Shown: positions 18,661 through 27,471, numbered from the stretch's first letter. The stretch is 64,000 bases of DNA from Parafrankia elaeagni (GCF_000374165.1 NZ_KB893671.1:186193-250192), one strand, 5' to 3'. A program made the numbers and translations. The notes: generated from the letters alone by a model not told the origin.

Positions 18661-18723
18661 TGTTCCCCGATTGTTCCCCGTTTCAGATCCGGATTCAGGA
18701 AGCGGATCCGACCTGTGGAAACA

Positions 18724-18798
18724 TGGTGGGCGATACTGGGATTGAACCAGTGACCTCTACCGTGTCAAGGTAGCGCTCTCCCACTGAGCTAATCGCCC
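18724..18798 (-). tRNA. tRNA-Val (GAC)
   Basis: The minus strand folds as a full cloverleaf: acceptor GGGCGAT/ATCGCCC, D-arm GCTC-AGTGGGA-GAGC, anticodon stem CTACC/GGTAG with loop TTGACAC (anticodon GAC), T-arm ACTGG-TTCAATC-CCAGT. Discriminator A is followed by an encoded CCA (18724-18726), which the neighbouring tRNAs lack. It is the last of three tRNAs read leftwards. Confidence 0.97.
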
Positions 18799-18811
18799 GT
18801 AACTGGATCAG

Positions 18812-18883
18812 AGGCGGAGGCGGGAATCGAACCCGCGTACAGGGCTTTGCAGGCCCTTGCCTAAACCACTCGGCCACTCCGCC
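18812..18883 (-). tRNA. tRNA-Cys (GCA)
   Basis: Cloverleaf on the minus strand: acceptor GGCGGAG/CTCCGCC, anticodon stem AGGGC/GCCCT with loop CTGCAAA (anticodon GCA), T-loop TTCGATT. The discriminator is U, as expected for tRNA-Cys. CCA is not encoded. Confidence 0.97.
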
Positions 18884-18926
18884 GTGAAAGGCCGTGATGG
18901 CTTCATCGCTGACCACACCGCTTCCG

Positions 18927-18998
18927 AGCGGACGACGGGATTCGAACCCGCGACCCTCACCTTGGCAAGGTGATGCTCTACCACTGAGCCACGTCCGC
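18927..18998 (-). tRNA. tRNA-Gly (GCC)
   Basis: Cloverleaf on the minus strand: acceptor GCGGACG/CGTCCGC, anticodon stem TCACC/GGTGA with loop TTGCCAA (anticodon GCC), T-loop TTCGAAT. Discriminator U, no encoded CCA. It is first in the leftward Gly-Cys-Val cluster. Confidence 0.97.
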
Positions 18999-19488
18999 AC
19001 GCTCCGCTGCCACGCTCCCGAAAGGTGTACTCGGGCCACCGATCAGATCGGCGTTCCGCTTGGCGGTGCAGGTAGCACTCTAGCGGACGATCGGGGTGGT
19101 CGTCGAATCTGCGCGCCGACGTGCCGGGATGTCGCCCGGATGTCGACCCTGTGTCGCTGACTCGTTGATCTGCCGGTCGCACGCGGTGTCAGGGATGTGT
19201 TTGTGCTCGGCGCGCCGTGGCGGGAGACGGAACCGGGGCACTGTCCGGCTGCCGGAGAGGGACGGGGGTCACGCTCGCGGGCGGCAGGGGGTACCCGTGC
19301 GGGCGGCGTAGTCACGTAGACGGCGGCGCGGGGGAGTCCCGCTCCGCTCCGGGTGCGCGGTGCGGCGACCTCGGGCCTCAGGCGCGGTCGACGACGGCGG
19401 TACGGTGATCGGAATGATGGGCGCGAGCAGGGGCATCACGAGCGGGGGAACCACGGGCGGGGGCAGGACTGTCAGGAGCGGCGCGCAT
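18999..19488. other. Intergenic region upstream of pabB and of the tRNA cluster
   Basis: About 490 bases between divergent tRNA-Gly and pabB. It should hold the promoter of the tRNA cluster and that of pabB, but I could not assign hexamers with confidence. The pabB frame is open back to 19360, so part of this stretch could be coding if an upstream start is used. Confidence 0.4.
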
Positions 19489-20670
19489 GTGTCGTCACAG
19501 CCGCGGGCGGTCGCGGTGACCGCCCCACGGAGGTTCCGGGGCCGGGAGTCCTACCTTCTGGCGGGTGGTCTGCTGGCCACCGGCGTCGTGGAGGTGTCGG
19601 ACGACCTCCGGGTGCTCGACCGCGGTGGCTTCTGGGGCGTTGTCCTCGACTTCGAGGGCGCGGCCCGCTGTGTCCGCTTCCGCGACGTGCGCCGCGCGCC
19701 CGACATCGCCCGCCTGGCGGCGGCTCCCTGGCAGGGCCCGCCGCGCGACACCTGGGTGACGAGCCTGGATGCCGCCTCCTACATCGACGGAGTGCAGGCT
19801 GTACGCGCGGAGATCGCCGCAGGTGAGGTCTACCAGGTGAACCTGTGTCGGCTGCTCTCGGCGCCGACAGCCACCGGAACCGGCGGAACGGACCTGGCGG
19901 GTCTGGCCGCCGTCCTGGCCGCGGGCAACCCCGCTCCCTACTCGGTGGTGTTCGACGCCCCGGAGGCCGGCCTGCGCATCGCCGGAGCCTCGCCGGAGCT
20001 GTTCCTCTCCCGGGACGGCGATCTCGTCCGCTCGGGCCCGATCAAGGGCACCGGCCGGACGGTGGCCGACCTGCGGGACAAGGACGTCGCCGAGAACGTG
20101 ATGATCGTCGACCTCGTCCGCAACGACCTGGGTCGGGTGGCCCGGCCCGGGAGCGTCACGGTTCCTGCGCTGTGCGCGGTCGAGCGGCATCCCGGTCTGG
20201 TGCACCTGGTCTCGACGGTGCAGGCCCGGCTCGCGTCGGACGTCGGCTGGCCGGAGCTGATCGCCGCGACGTCCCCGCCGGGCTCCGTCTCGGGCGCCCC
20301 GAAGTCGAGCGCGCTGCGGATCATCAGGCGGCTGGAGCCGGTACCCCGCGGCCCCTACTGCGGCGGCATCGGCTGGGTCGACGCCGACACCGGCCGGGGC
20401 TGGCTGTCGGTGGGCATCCGGACGTTCTGGCTGGCCGACGAACGGATCTGGTTCGGGACCGGTGCCGGAATCACCTGGGGGAGCGACCCGCAGGCGGAGT
20501 GGCAGGAGACGGAGCTGAAGGCCAGCCGGCTGCTGTCGCTGGCCTCGTCCACCCGAGACGGCCGAATCGCGCCGAGCCCGGCGCCGACGACGGCGCCGAC
20601 CACCCACGGCCCCGCACGCGGCGAGGGGCGACCACGTCGTGGCAGTCCGCTGACAGCCCCGCGCCGTTGA
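19489..20670 (+). CDS. pabB: Aminodeoxychorismate synthase component I / chorismate-binding enzyme
   Basis: A 393-residue chorismate-utilising enzyme from the chosen start, expected to convert chorismate plus ammonia to 4-amino-4-deoxychorismate for folate. Signatures are VYQVNLCRLL, SPELFLSRDG, SGPIKGTGR, ENVMIVDLVRNDLGRV, SGAPKSSALRII and FGTGAGITWGSDP. The short length and the lack of the long N-terminal domain of TrpE favour PabB. The start is uncertain: GTG 19489 has AGGAG ten bases upstream, while an ATG at 19414 or a start at 19360 would add residues of low complexity. No pabA or pabC lies in the window. The last 40 residues are Pro/Arg-rich. A strong terminator follows. Confidence 0.85.
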   Translation: MSSQPRAVAVTAPRRFRGRESYLLAGGLLATGVVEVSDDLRVLDRGGFWGVVLDFEGAARCVRFRDVRRAPDIARLAAAPWQGPPRDTWVTSLDAASYIDGVQAVRAEIAAGEVYQVNLCRLLSAPTATGTGGTDLAGLAAVLAAGNPAPYSVVFDAPEAGLRIAGASPELFLSRDGDLVRSGPIKGTGRTVADLRDKDVAENVMIVDLVRNDLGRVARPGSVTVPALCAVERHPGLVHLVSTVQARLASDVGWPELIAATSPPGSVSGAPKSSALRIIRRLEPVPRGPYCGGIGWVDADTGRGWLSVGIRTFWLADERIWFGTGAGITWGSDPQAEWQETELKASRLLSLASSTRDGRIAPSPAPTTAPTTHGPARGEGRPRRGSPLTAPRR

Positions 20671-20750
20671 CGGTCTCCCCGCCAGCCCGCAGCAACGCGC
20701 GAGTGTGACGAAGGCGCGTGACGAACGCGCGTCCACCGGCGGCTGACAGC

Positions 20751-20786
20751 AAGGCGCCTGGTGGGGAATTCCCCACCAGGCGCCTT
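20751..20786. terminator. Perfect 36-bp palindrome, bidirectional terminator
   Basis: AAGGCGCCTGGTGGGGAA and its exact reverse complement occupy 20751-20786, giving an 18-bp stem without a mismatch. It lies between the converging pabB and SsgB-like genes, and A/T-poor flanks suggest a strong hairpin terminator of the actinobacterial kind without a long U-tract. Confidence 0.8.
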
Positions 20787-20864
20787 GGGTGGACAGGAAC
20801 TTTCACGTGCCGGAAGTGCCCGCACCGGCCTGCCGGGGTCGGAGCGGTGCCGACCCCGGTGGTG

Positions 20865-21296
20865 TCACCGCTCGGGGCCGCCCCAGATCAACAGGGCGAG
20901 TTCGGCATCCAGGTCGATGACGTCGCTCTCCCCGCCGAGGGGTACAGCCGTGTAGGTCCGGCGAAGGAAAGCCAGTACCTCAGCCCGGGGCATTTCGAAC
21001 AACGCATGGCCGGAAGGACTGGACAAGGACAGGCAGACGATCCGCCCCCCTGACTGCGCAGCGGGCCAGACCTGCACATCGCCGTCGCCGGCTGGACGTC
21101 GCACGCCGTCGCTCAGCAACTGCCGGGCGAACGTCCATTCGACGACCTCGTCGGCTCCGGTACGGAAGCCGATGCTGACCGCATAGGGGTCAGCGGGTTC
21201 GTAACGGACCGTGGCGGCGACCGGAACCGGAGCGCCACCGGGAACGACGAGCCGGAGGGCGAGTTCTGCGGTGATCGAATCGTGACGAATTGTCAT
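20865..21296 (-). CDS. SsgA family sporulation/cell-division regulator (SsgB-like)
   Basis: A 143-residue SsgA-like protein. SsgB-type members help place FtsZ at sporulation septa in Streptomyces. Family landmarks are RLVVPGGAPVPVAATVRY, ADPYAVSIGFRTGADEVVEW, FARQLLSDGVRRPAGDGDV, VWP and the C-terminal IDLDAELALLIWG. The ATG at 21294-21296 has GAGAGG upstream; an ATG at 21311 would add five residues without a ribosome binding site. The gene stands alone. SsgA-like genes occur only in morphologically complex actinomycetes, so it supports a sporulating host. Whether it is the SsgB orthologue or another paralogue cannot be decided here. Confidence 0.9.
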   Translation of the reverse strand: MTIRHDSITAELALRLVVPGGAPVPVAATVRYEPADPYAVSIGFRTGADEVVEWTFARQLLSDGVRRPAGDGDVQVWPAAQSGGRIVCLSLSSPSGHALFEMPRAEVLAFLRRTYTAVPLGGESDVIDLDAELALLIWGGPER

Positions 21297-21850
21297 CGGG
21301 CGGCCTCTCATGGTGCGTGGTGCGGGCGAGCACCCGTGTAACGAGATAGTTCCCTCTCTGAGTCCCGTTTGAAACAAGGTTATGTCAAGACAACATCCGT
21401 TACGGCGATTCGGGCGAGTTGCCCTACCCAGGAAGCCCGGCCGAAGTCCCCGAGAAGACCCGGTCGGTGTGGATCGCCGATCTTCGACCGAAGGTGGTCG
21501 AATGATCGCCGTCCGCGTTCGACTGAGGGTTCCCCCCGAGCACAATGGCCGTTCTGCCGAGGCCGTGCCACTCATAGCCTTCCCTGTCCGGACCCGTCTC
21601 AACCGCGGCGAGTCCCGGCCAACCCGCCGGTGTCCCCGAGGTTCGGTCGGAGGCCAGACATGCCCGCATCCGTCCGGCGGCCCCCCTGTCCGTTGCCCGG
21701 TCGCGTCCGTGTAAGCTGAGACCAACCTCGGCGAGGACGCAACACGTCCGGTCGCCGGGGCTGGTCTGAGAGGCTTCGGGTGGCTCCGGGGTCTGGTGCC
21801 GGTAGGCTTCCGGTGCCGGGTCCGCAGGTCACGGGCCTGATAGATCGCGC
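21297..21850. other. Intergenic region between the SsgB-like gene and tRNA-Val
   Basis: About 550 bases without a supported gene. The part next to 21296 (to about 21420) is less GC-rich and should hold the SsgB-like promoter. The remainder has open frames on both strands but none with a convincing start or family resemblance. Confidence 0.45.
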
Positions 21851-21922
21851 GGGCGTATAGCTCAGGGGTAGAGCGCTGCCTTCACACGGCAGAGGTCCGT
21901 GGTTCGAAACCACGTACGCCCA
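21851..21922 (+). tRNA. tRNA-Val (CAC)
   Basis: Cloverleaf: acceptor GGGCGTA/TACGCCC, D-arm GCTC-AGGGGTA-GAGC, anticodon stem CTGCC/GGCAG with loop TTCACAC (anticodon CAC), T-arm CGTGG-TTCGAAA-CCACG, discriminator A. CCA is not encoded. Together with the GAC tRNA at 18724 the window holds two of the valine isoacceptors. Confidence 0.97.
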
Positions 21923-21943
21923 CACTCGCGGATGCACTCTCTC

Positions 21944-21979
21944 CCGTCGGGCCCACGATCCGACGGTGCGCTCTTTTTT
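21944..21979 (+). terminator. Intrinsic terminator of tRNA-Val (CAC)
   Basis: CCGTCGG (21944-21950) and CCGACGG (21960-21966) form a seven-base-pair stem, followed by TGCGCTC and six T residues. This is one of the few classical U-tract terminators in the window. Confidence 0.85.
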
Positions 21980-22441
21980 CACACCTGGCGACGAATGTCG
22001 CGATTGTTCCCGGTCGGGGCTTCGGCGTGGCCGCGTGCTGTCCTTTTGTCCGGATCCGTTCCTGATATGGCTGTGGCGCCAACGATGGATCGGTCGCCAC
22101 CCAATCTGCGGGTCGGTAGCACTTTGGTGGGGGTCGAGGGCCGTTCGTGATCCGGCCGGGCTGTGATCCCGGCCGCATCGAGAACCTTCGGCCGTGCTCG
22201 GGGACTGCCCATCGTGCGTCGGGCCGCCCCGGGCGCGAGGCTGCCGGCCGCGGTGGGCCACTCTGGTGTGGCGTGCTGGTGGGTACCGTGGTGCCGGGAC
22301 AGGGAACGGCTGGTCGGGCGGTGAACCGACGACCGAGGACGACGGGCTCGCGGGCGCGGGAGGCGACAGCGTGGTGAGGGTGGCGCACGTCGGATCAGCC
22401 CGCCGGCAGCCGGGCCGGGCACGTCCAGCGGACCCGGGCCG
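21980..22441. other. Intergenic region upstream of the HIT gene
   Basis: About 460 bases with no gene I can support. In mycobacteria thrS sits at this place; it is not present here. The sequence becomes very GC-rich towards the HIT gene and includes no clear promoter. Confidence 0.4.
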
Positions 22442-23008
22442 GTGAGCGCCACCGCCGCGCCGGACGGAACACCCCTCGACGAGCAGGCGGGTGTCGGCCA
22501 TCCGGATGCGTTCCAACGCCTCTACACCCCGCACCGCATGGCCTACATCAAGGGTGAGGGTCGCTCGCCGGGCGACGAGTGCCCATTTTGTGCCATTGTG
22601 GCGCTGACCGACGAGGAAGGCCTCATCGTCGCCCGCGGGAATGCGGTCTACACAGTGCTGAATCTCTATCCCTACAACGCCGGCCACCTGATGGTCGTGC
22701 CTTACCGGCACGTCGCCGACTATGCCGAGATGACCTATGACGAGGCCGTTGAGATGGCGCTCTTCGTGCAGCATGCGCTGCGCGCGCTGCGGCTCGCCAG
22801 CGGTGCGCACGGATTCAACACCGGAATGAATCTGGGCACGGTGGCCGGCGCGGGTATCGCCGCCCACGTGCACCAGCACGTGGTGCCCCGGTGGGGCGGT
22901 GACACCAACTTCATGCCCGTCATCGGGGCCACGCGGGTTCTGCCGGCGCTGCTCGGCCCCACCAGAGACCTGCTTGCCCAGGCCTGGCGCCGTACCGGAA
23001 CCGACTGA
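22442..23008 (+). CDS. HIT family hydrolase/phosphorylase (Ap4A phosphorylase-like)
   Basis: A 188-residue histidine-triad protein. The triad is HVHQHVVP (about residues 141-148), and the N-terminal half has CPFC and LNLYPYNAGHLMVVPYRH, the pattern of actinobacterial HIT proteins related to mycobacterial Ap4A phosphorylase. It probably degrades dinucleoside polyphosphates. The gene starts with GTG. In mycobacteria the same gene precedes pgsA, the acyltransferase and pimA, which also follow here after the inserted, oppositely oriented EF-G2-like gene. Confidence 0.9.
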   Translation: MSATAAPDGTPLDEQAGVGHPDAFQRLYTPHRMAYIKGEGRSPGDECPFCAIVALTDEEGLIVARGNAVYTVLNLYPYNAGHLMVVPYRHVADYAEMTYDEAVEMALFVQHALRALRLASGAHGFNTGMNLGTVAGAGIAAHVHQHVVPRWGGDTNFMPVIGATRVLPALLGPTRDLLAQAWRRTGTD

Positions 23009-23071
23009 GAGCCGGCCGCCGCGTGCTCCGGCGGTCCGGCGGTCCGGCGGTCGGTCCCGGCACGGCGGGCG

Positions 23072-25417
23072 TCACACCGGCTCTTCGGTGACCCGGGCCG
23101 CGAGGTGGTCGGGCAGCGGTTCGTAGCGGTGGTGCCGCCGGGTGAAGATCCCGGTGCCGCGGCTGACGGAACGCAGCTCCACTGCGTAACGGGTCATCTC
23201 CGCGGCGGGCACCTCGGCGTGGATCGCGGTGCGCCCCGGCCCTGACCCGGGCGGCGGCGCTTCGCCGGCCGGGCCGCCGGTACCGCCCGTCCGGCCGCCG
23301 GCGCCGTCGCCCGCGCTGCCCTCCCCGTCCGCGGAGGCCATTCCCACCACTCGGCCGCGGCGGGTGGAGATGTCGTTCATCACGGCTCCGACGAACTCGT
23401 CGGGAACGCTGACGTCGATCGCCAGGACCGGTTCGAGCAGGACCACGCCGGCGGCGCGCGCGGCGTCCCGGACCGCGAGCCCGCCGGCCGTCTGGAAGGC
23501 CAGGTCCGAGGAATCGACGCTGTGTGATTTTCCGTCGACCAGGCGCACGCGCAGATCGGTGGCCGGGAATCCGGCGGTCAGGCCCCGCTCGAGCTGAGCT
23601 CGCACGCCTTTCTCCACCGAGGGGATGAACGCGCGGGGAACCGCACCGCCGACCACCTCGTCGACGAACTCGATGCCGCTCCCGGCGGGCAGTGGTTCCA
23701 CCACGATCCGGCAGACCGCGTACTGCCCGTGTCCCCCGGACTGTTTCACCAGCCGCCCCAGGCCCTCCGCGGGGCCGCGCAGTGTCTCGCGCATCGGCAG
23801 CCGCAGCGGAATCTTCTCCAGGGTGACGCCGAACCGGTCGCGCAGGCGCTCGAGGACGACGTCGCCGTGGGCCTCGCCCATGCACCACAGGACGACCTGG
23901 CCGGTGTCGGGGTCCTGGACGACGGTCAGCGTCGGGTCCTCCGCGGCGAGGCGCCCGAGCGCGGCGGAGAGCTTGCTCTCGTCCGACCGGGCCTGGGTGT
24001 GCACGGCGATCGGGAGCAGCGGCTCGGGCATCGTCCAGGCGGGCAGGTACCGGGGATCGGCCGGGTCGGAGAGGGTGTCGCCGGTCTCGGCGGTCGACAG
24101 TCGAGTGATCACACAGATGCCGCCCGCAGGGCACTCGTCGACCGAGTGCAGCGAGATCCCGACCGCCTGGGAGAGGGCGCCGACCCGCTCGTCGTCATCA
24201 TGGTCGGGATGGCCCGCGGCGCTCCGGCCGTGCCCGCTGACATGGACGGCCGCGTCGGGGCGCAGGGTCCCGGAGAAGACGCGGACCAGGGACATCCGGC
24301 CGATGTACGGGTCGGTGGTGGTGCGCACGATCTCGGCGACGAGCGGGCCGGACGGATCACCGACCGCGGGTGGGCAGGGGGATCCGTCCGGGCGGGTGAG
24401 ACGGGGCAGCGGGTGCTCGCTCGGCGACGGGAACCCGTGGACGAACAGGTCGAGCAACTCCGCGGTGCCCAGCCCGGGAGCCGTGGGGCGGGTACCCCGC
24501 TCGGGCCCCGGCGGCGTGATGAGGGGGAGCACCGGGAAGAACGATCCGCCCGCGACGGCCGTCTCCAGGTCGTCCAGGAGAACCTTGGGGTCGAGTTCCG
24601 CGCCGTCGACGTAGCGTTCCAGCAGGTCCTCGTCCTCACTTTCGGCGATCACCGTCTCCAGCAGCGCGCCGCGCGCCGCCGCGGCCGGTCCGGTGAGCTC
24701 GACCGGGCGGTCGTGCTCGTGGCGGCCGTCGGCCGAGTAGTCGATCAGACGGCCGGTCACCAGGCCGACGAGCCGGTGGCCCGCGCCGGGCGCCTCGCCC
24801 GCGGCCAGGAGGTAGACGGGCAGGACGCCGGTCCCGAACGCCTCCTGGCACGCCAGCACCATCGCGTCGAAGTCGGCGCGGGGATGGTCCAGTCGGGTGA
24901 CGGCGATGGCCCGAGGCATGCCCACCGAGGCGCACTCGTCCCACAGCATCCGGGTCGAGCCGTCGATCCCTTCCAGCGCGCTGATGACGAACAGGGCTGC
25001 GTCGGCCGCCCGCAGGCCGGCGCGCAGTTCACCGACGAAGTCGGGATAGCCCGGCGTGTCCAGCAGGTTCACGGTCACGCCACGGTGCTGTAGCGACGCG
25101 AGGACCAGGGAGACGCTTCGCTCGACGGTTTCTCCGCCGGAGGCGCTGCCCGCGCCGCCTCCGGCGGCACCGACCCCGGGCCAGGCCCCGCCGACGGACG
25201 AGGTGTCCGCGTGCGGCCGGCCGCCGCCGCCCTTCGCCTGGCCGCCGCCTTTCGTGTGACTGGTGCCCTTCGTGTGGTCCACCGGCCGGGGTTCCGGGGT
25301 GGGCAACGGGTCGAGACCGTCCGCTGTCCGGAGCAGGTGCTGCATCAGAGTCGTCTTGCCGGCACCGGTGTGACCGACGAGGACCACGTTGCGCACATCG
25401 CGTGACGTTGCTGACAT
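23072..25417 (-). CDS. Elongation factor G-like GTPase (EF-G2 / FusA2 type)
   Basis: A 781-residue translational-GTPase homologue. P-loop GHTGAGKTTL lies at about residues 15-24 and G3 is LLDTPGYPDF. The G4 position reads VTRLDHPRADFD instead of NKxD, typical of the FusA2 group rather than ordinary EF-G. Domains II-V follow (VFSGTLRPDAAVHV, LSAALGRLAAEDPTL, GMGEAHG-like CMGEAHGDVV, and the domain IV/V region). Between P-loop and switch regions is a Lys/Gly/Ala-rich insertion of about 55 residues. The start ATG has GGGAGG upstream. The function of FusA2 is not settled; it is not the main EF-G. It interrupts the HIT-pgsA order on the opposite strand. Confidence 0.88.
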   Translation of the reverse strand: MSATSRDVRNVVLVGHTGAGKTTLMQHLLRTADGLDPLPTPEPRPVDHTKGTSHTKGGGQAKGGGGRPHADTSSVGGAWPGVGAAGGGAGSASGGETVERSVSLVLASLQHRGVTVNLLDTPGYPDFVGELRAGLRAADAALFVISALEGIDGSTRMLWDECASVGMPRAIAVTRLDHPRADFDAMVLACQEAFGTGVLPVYLLAAGEAPGAGHRLVGLVTGRLIDYSADGRHEHDRPVELTGPAAAARGALLETVIAESEDEDLLERYVDGAELDPKVLLDDLETAVAGGSFFPVLPLITPPGPERGTRPTAPGLGTAELLDLFVHGFPSPSEHPLPRLTRPDGSPCPPAVGDPSGPLVAEIVRTTTDPYIGRMSLVRVFSGTLRPDAAVHVSGHGRSAAGHPDHDDDERVGALSQAVGISLHSVDECPAGGICVITRLSTAETGDTLSDPADPRYLPAWTMPEPLLPIAVHTQARSDESKLSAALGRLAAEDPTLTVVQDPDTGQVVLWCMGEAHGDVVLERLRDRFGVTLEKIPLRLPMRETLRGPAEGLGRLVKQSGGHGQYAVCRIVVEPLPAGSGIEFVDEVVGGAVPRAFIPSVEKGVRAQLERGLTAGFPATDLRVRLVDGKSHSVDSSDLAFQTAGGLAVRDAARAAGVVLLEPVLAIDVSVPDEFVGAVMNDISTRRGRVVGMASADGEGSAGDGAGGRTGGTGGPAGEAPPPGSGPGRTAIHAEVPAAEMTRYAVELRSVSRGTGIFTRRHHRYEPLPDHLAARVTEEPV

Positions 25418-25693
25418 ACCGCCTCCCAGGCAAGGGCTCGGCGGCGCCCGTGTGCATTCCGGCTCCGTTCCGGCCGGCGCGGGTCCGCCTGGCGGCCAGC
25501 ACCGTCGCCGGCCGGCACCCGTAGCCCAGGGGCGTGGGTGCCGGCCGAGGCGCTGGCACGTACCAGGAAGAGTCCCCCGATGTGACGGGGGGCACAACTC
25601 CTGCCTCGATCGTGACGAAAAATGAGCGGATCGTGACGGCGGTACTGTGAGACCGCCCAACCCGGGCGGTACGCCACAGACGACGGGACGGAC

Positions 25694-26551
25694 ATGCTCG
25701 CAAGCAAGGCGCGACCCCAGCTCCAGAAGGTGCTCGATCCGTTGAGCCGGTGGGCCGCGCGATCGTCGGTGTCGCCCGACCTGGTCACGGTGATCGGCAC
25801 GATCGGCGTCGCCGGGGCCGCGCTCGGGTTCTTCACCCGCGGCGTCTTCTTCCTCGGCACCGTGGTCATCACCCTGTTCGTCTTCTCGGACCTGATGGAC
25901 GGTGTGATCGCCCGGGCTCGCGGGATCTCGTCCAAGTGGGGCGCGTTCCTGGACTCGACCTCCGACCGGGTCGGCGACGGCGCGATCTTCGGGTCGCTGG
26001 TGATCTGGTACGCGGGCGACGGCGACTCGCTGCCACTGACCGGAGCCGCGCTGCTGTGCCTCGTCGCCGGCTCGGTGACCTCGTACGTCAAGGCCCGCGC
26101 GGAGGGGCTGGGCTTCAGCTGCGACGTCGGCTTCGCCGAGCGCGGGGAGCGGCTGCTGATCCTGCTTGTGGCGGCCGGCCTCTACGGCCTCGGAGTGCCC
26201 TATCTCCTGCCGGCGGCACTGTGGTTCCTGGTCGGCGCCACGGTGCTCACCGTGGCCCAGCGGGTCGTGCACGTGCACCGCCAGTTCGTCCGGTCGGGCC
26301 GGCCGACCTTCGCGCCGCCGGCCGAGGCACCGAGCACCGAGGCCGACGCGGGGCCGGCCGGTACCGCGCCGGCCGGTACCGACCCGTCCGGAGCCTCGTC
26401 CGTCATGGCGTCGACCGGTGTCGACGGCGCTCACCTCGACCAGCCGCCCGTGGCGCCCACGCCGTCCACGCCGCCCACGCCGCCCACGCCGCCCACGCCG
26501 GCCGCGCCGCCGCTGGTGTCGCCGGTGCCACGGGTCGCGCCCGGCCGCTGA
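25694..26551 (+). CDS. pgsA: Phosphatidylinositol phosphate synthase (CDP-alcohol phosphatidyltransferase)
   Basis: A 285-residue integral membrane enzyme. The CDP-alcohol signature is complete at about residues 66-92: DLMDGVIARARGISSKW, then GAFLDSTSD, giving D-x2-DG-x2-AR-x8-G-x3-D-x3-D. About six membrane segments end near residue 195. The last 80 residues are Pro/Thr/Ala-rich, with PPTPPTPPTP encoded by a 9-bp repeat. The neighbours, an acyltransferase and pimA, indicate that the product joins CDP-diacylglycerol with inositol-1-phosphate for phosphatidylinositol mannosides, as in mycobacteria. Phosphatidylglycerophosphate synthase is the main alternative, less likely in this context. Confidence 0.9.
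   Translation: MLASKARPQLQKVLDPLSRWAARSSVSPDLVTVIGTIGVAGAALGFFTRGVFFLGTVVITLFVFSDLMDGVIARARGISSKWGAFLDSTSDRVGDGAIFGSLVIWYAGDGDSLPLTGAALLCLVAGSVTSYVKARAEGLGFSCDVGFAERGERLLILLVAAGLYGLGVPYLLPAALWFLVGATVLTVAQRVVHVHRQFVRSGRPTFAPPAEAPSTEADAGPAGTAPAGTDPSGASSVMASTGVDGAHLDQPPVAPTPSTPPTPPTPPTPAAPPLVSPVPRVAPGR
26460..26502 (+). repeat. 9-bp tandem repeat inside pgsA 3' end
   Basis: The unit CCGCCCACG (coding for Pro-Pro-Thr, with one variant CCGTCCACG) repeats about four to five times, generating the PTPPTPPTP tail of the PgsA protein. It lies beyond the last membrane segment, so copy number could vary without harm. Confidence 0.8.
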
Positions 26552-26574
26552 GCGAGCGAGGGGACCGGCCGCCG

Positions 26575-27471
26575 ATGGCGCTTGCTGACCGGGTGACGCC
26601 GGTCGCGTACACGCTGGGGTGGCGGCTGGTCCGGCTGCTGCCGGAGCGGCTGGCGGCCTGGTGCTTCCGGCGCGCCGCGGACCTCGCCTGGCGCCGCCAG
26701 GGCCGTGGGGCGGTCCGGCTGCGTGCCAACCTGGCCCGGGTCGTCCCACCCGGCACCGATCTCGACGCGCTGACCCGCTCCGCGCTGCGTTCCTACGCCC
26801 GGTACTGGCTGGAGGTGTTCCGCCTTCAGGACCTGCCGGTCAGCCGCATCGTCGGCCGCATGCGCGTCCTGGACGAGGCCCGGCTGCGAGCCGCGCACGC
26901 GACCGGCCGCGGCACCGTCCTCGCGCTGCCCCACATGGGGAACTGGGAGCAGGCCGGTGCCTGGCTGGTGGCGACGGGCATTCCGTTCACCACCGTCGCC
27001 GAGCGGCTGCGGCCCGAGCAGCTGTTCGAGCGGTTCGTCCGGTTCCGCACCGCGCTCGGCATGGAGGTCATCCCGCTGACCGGTGGAGAACGGCCTCCGT
27101 CCGGCCTGCTGGCCGAGCGGCTGCGTGCCGGTGGGGCGCTCTGCCTGTTGGCCGACCGCGACCTGTCCGCCGACGGTGTCGCCGTCTCCTTCTTCGGCGC
27201 ACCGGCGACCATGCCGCCCGGCCCGGCCGCCCTCGCGCTGCGCACCGGCGCGACCCTGCTGCCGGTGACACTGTGGTTCGACGACGACGGCTGGAGCGCG
27301 CGGATCCATCCCGAGGTGCTGCACACCGACATCCGGACGATGACCCAGGCGCTCGCCGACGAGTTCGCCGCGGGTATCGCGGCGCATCCGGCCGACTGGC
27401 ACATGCTCCAGCGCATCTGGCGCGACTCCGGGACGCGCGACTCCGGGACAACGGAGGAGAGCCGGCCGTGA
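26575..27471 (+). CDS. Phosphatidylinositol mannoside acyltransferase (PatA-like, LpxL/HtrB family)
   Basis: A 298-residue acyltransferase of the lauroyl-transferase fold, expected to acylate a mannose of phosphatidylinositol mannosides at the inner membrane face. The HxxxxE/D catalytic motif is seen as HMGNWE (about residues 121-126), with SFFGAPATMPPGPAALALRTG further on. It is located 23 bases after pgsA and its stop overlaps the pimA start (GTGA), matching the mycobacterial PIM operon. Length matches PatA. No strong alternative function fits the context. Confidence 0.91.
   Translation: MALADRVTPVAYTLGWRLVRLLPERLAAWCFRRAADLAWRRQGRGAVRLRANLARVVPPGTDLDALTRSALRSYARYWLEVFRLQDLPVSRIVGRMRVLDEARLRAAHATGRGTVLALPHMGNWEQAGAWLVATGIPFTTVAERLRPEQLFERFVRFRTALGMEVIPLTGGERPPSGLLAERLRAGGALCLLADRDLSADGVAVSFFGAPATMPPGPAALALRTGATLLPVTLWFDDDGWSARIHPEVLHTDIRTMTQALADEFAAGIAAHPADWHMLQRIWRDSGTRDSGTTEESRP

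Noticed and set aside
18516-18773. Small frames ending GDTGIEPVTS or WAILGLNQ before the tRNA cluster
   Set aside because: They read into tRNA-Val and are a common tRNA-associated annotation artefact.
21382-21714. 110-residue frame between the SsgB-like gene and tRNA-Val
   Set aside because: Arg/Pro-rich, no ribosome binding site and no recognisable domain.
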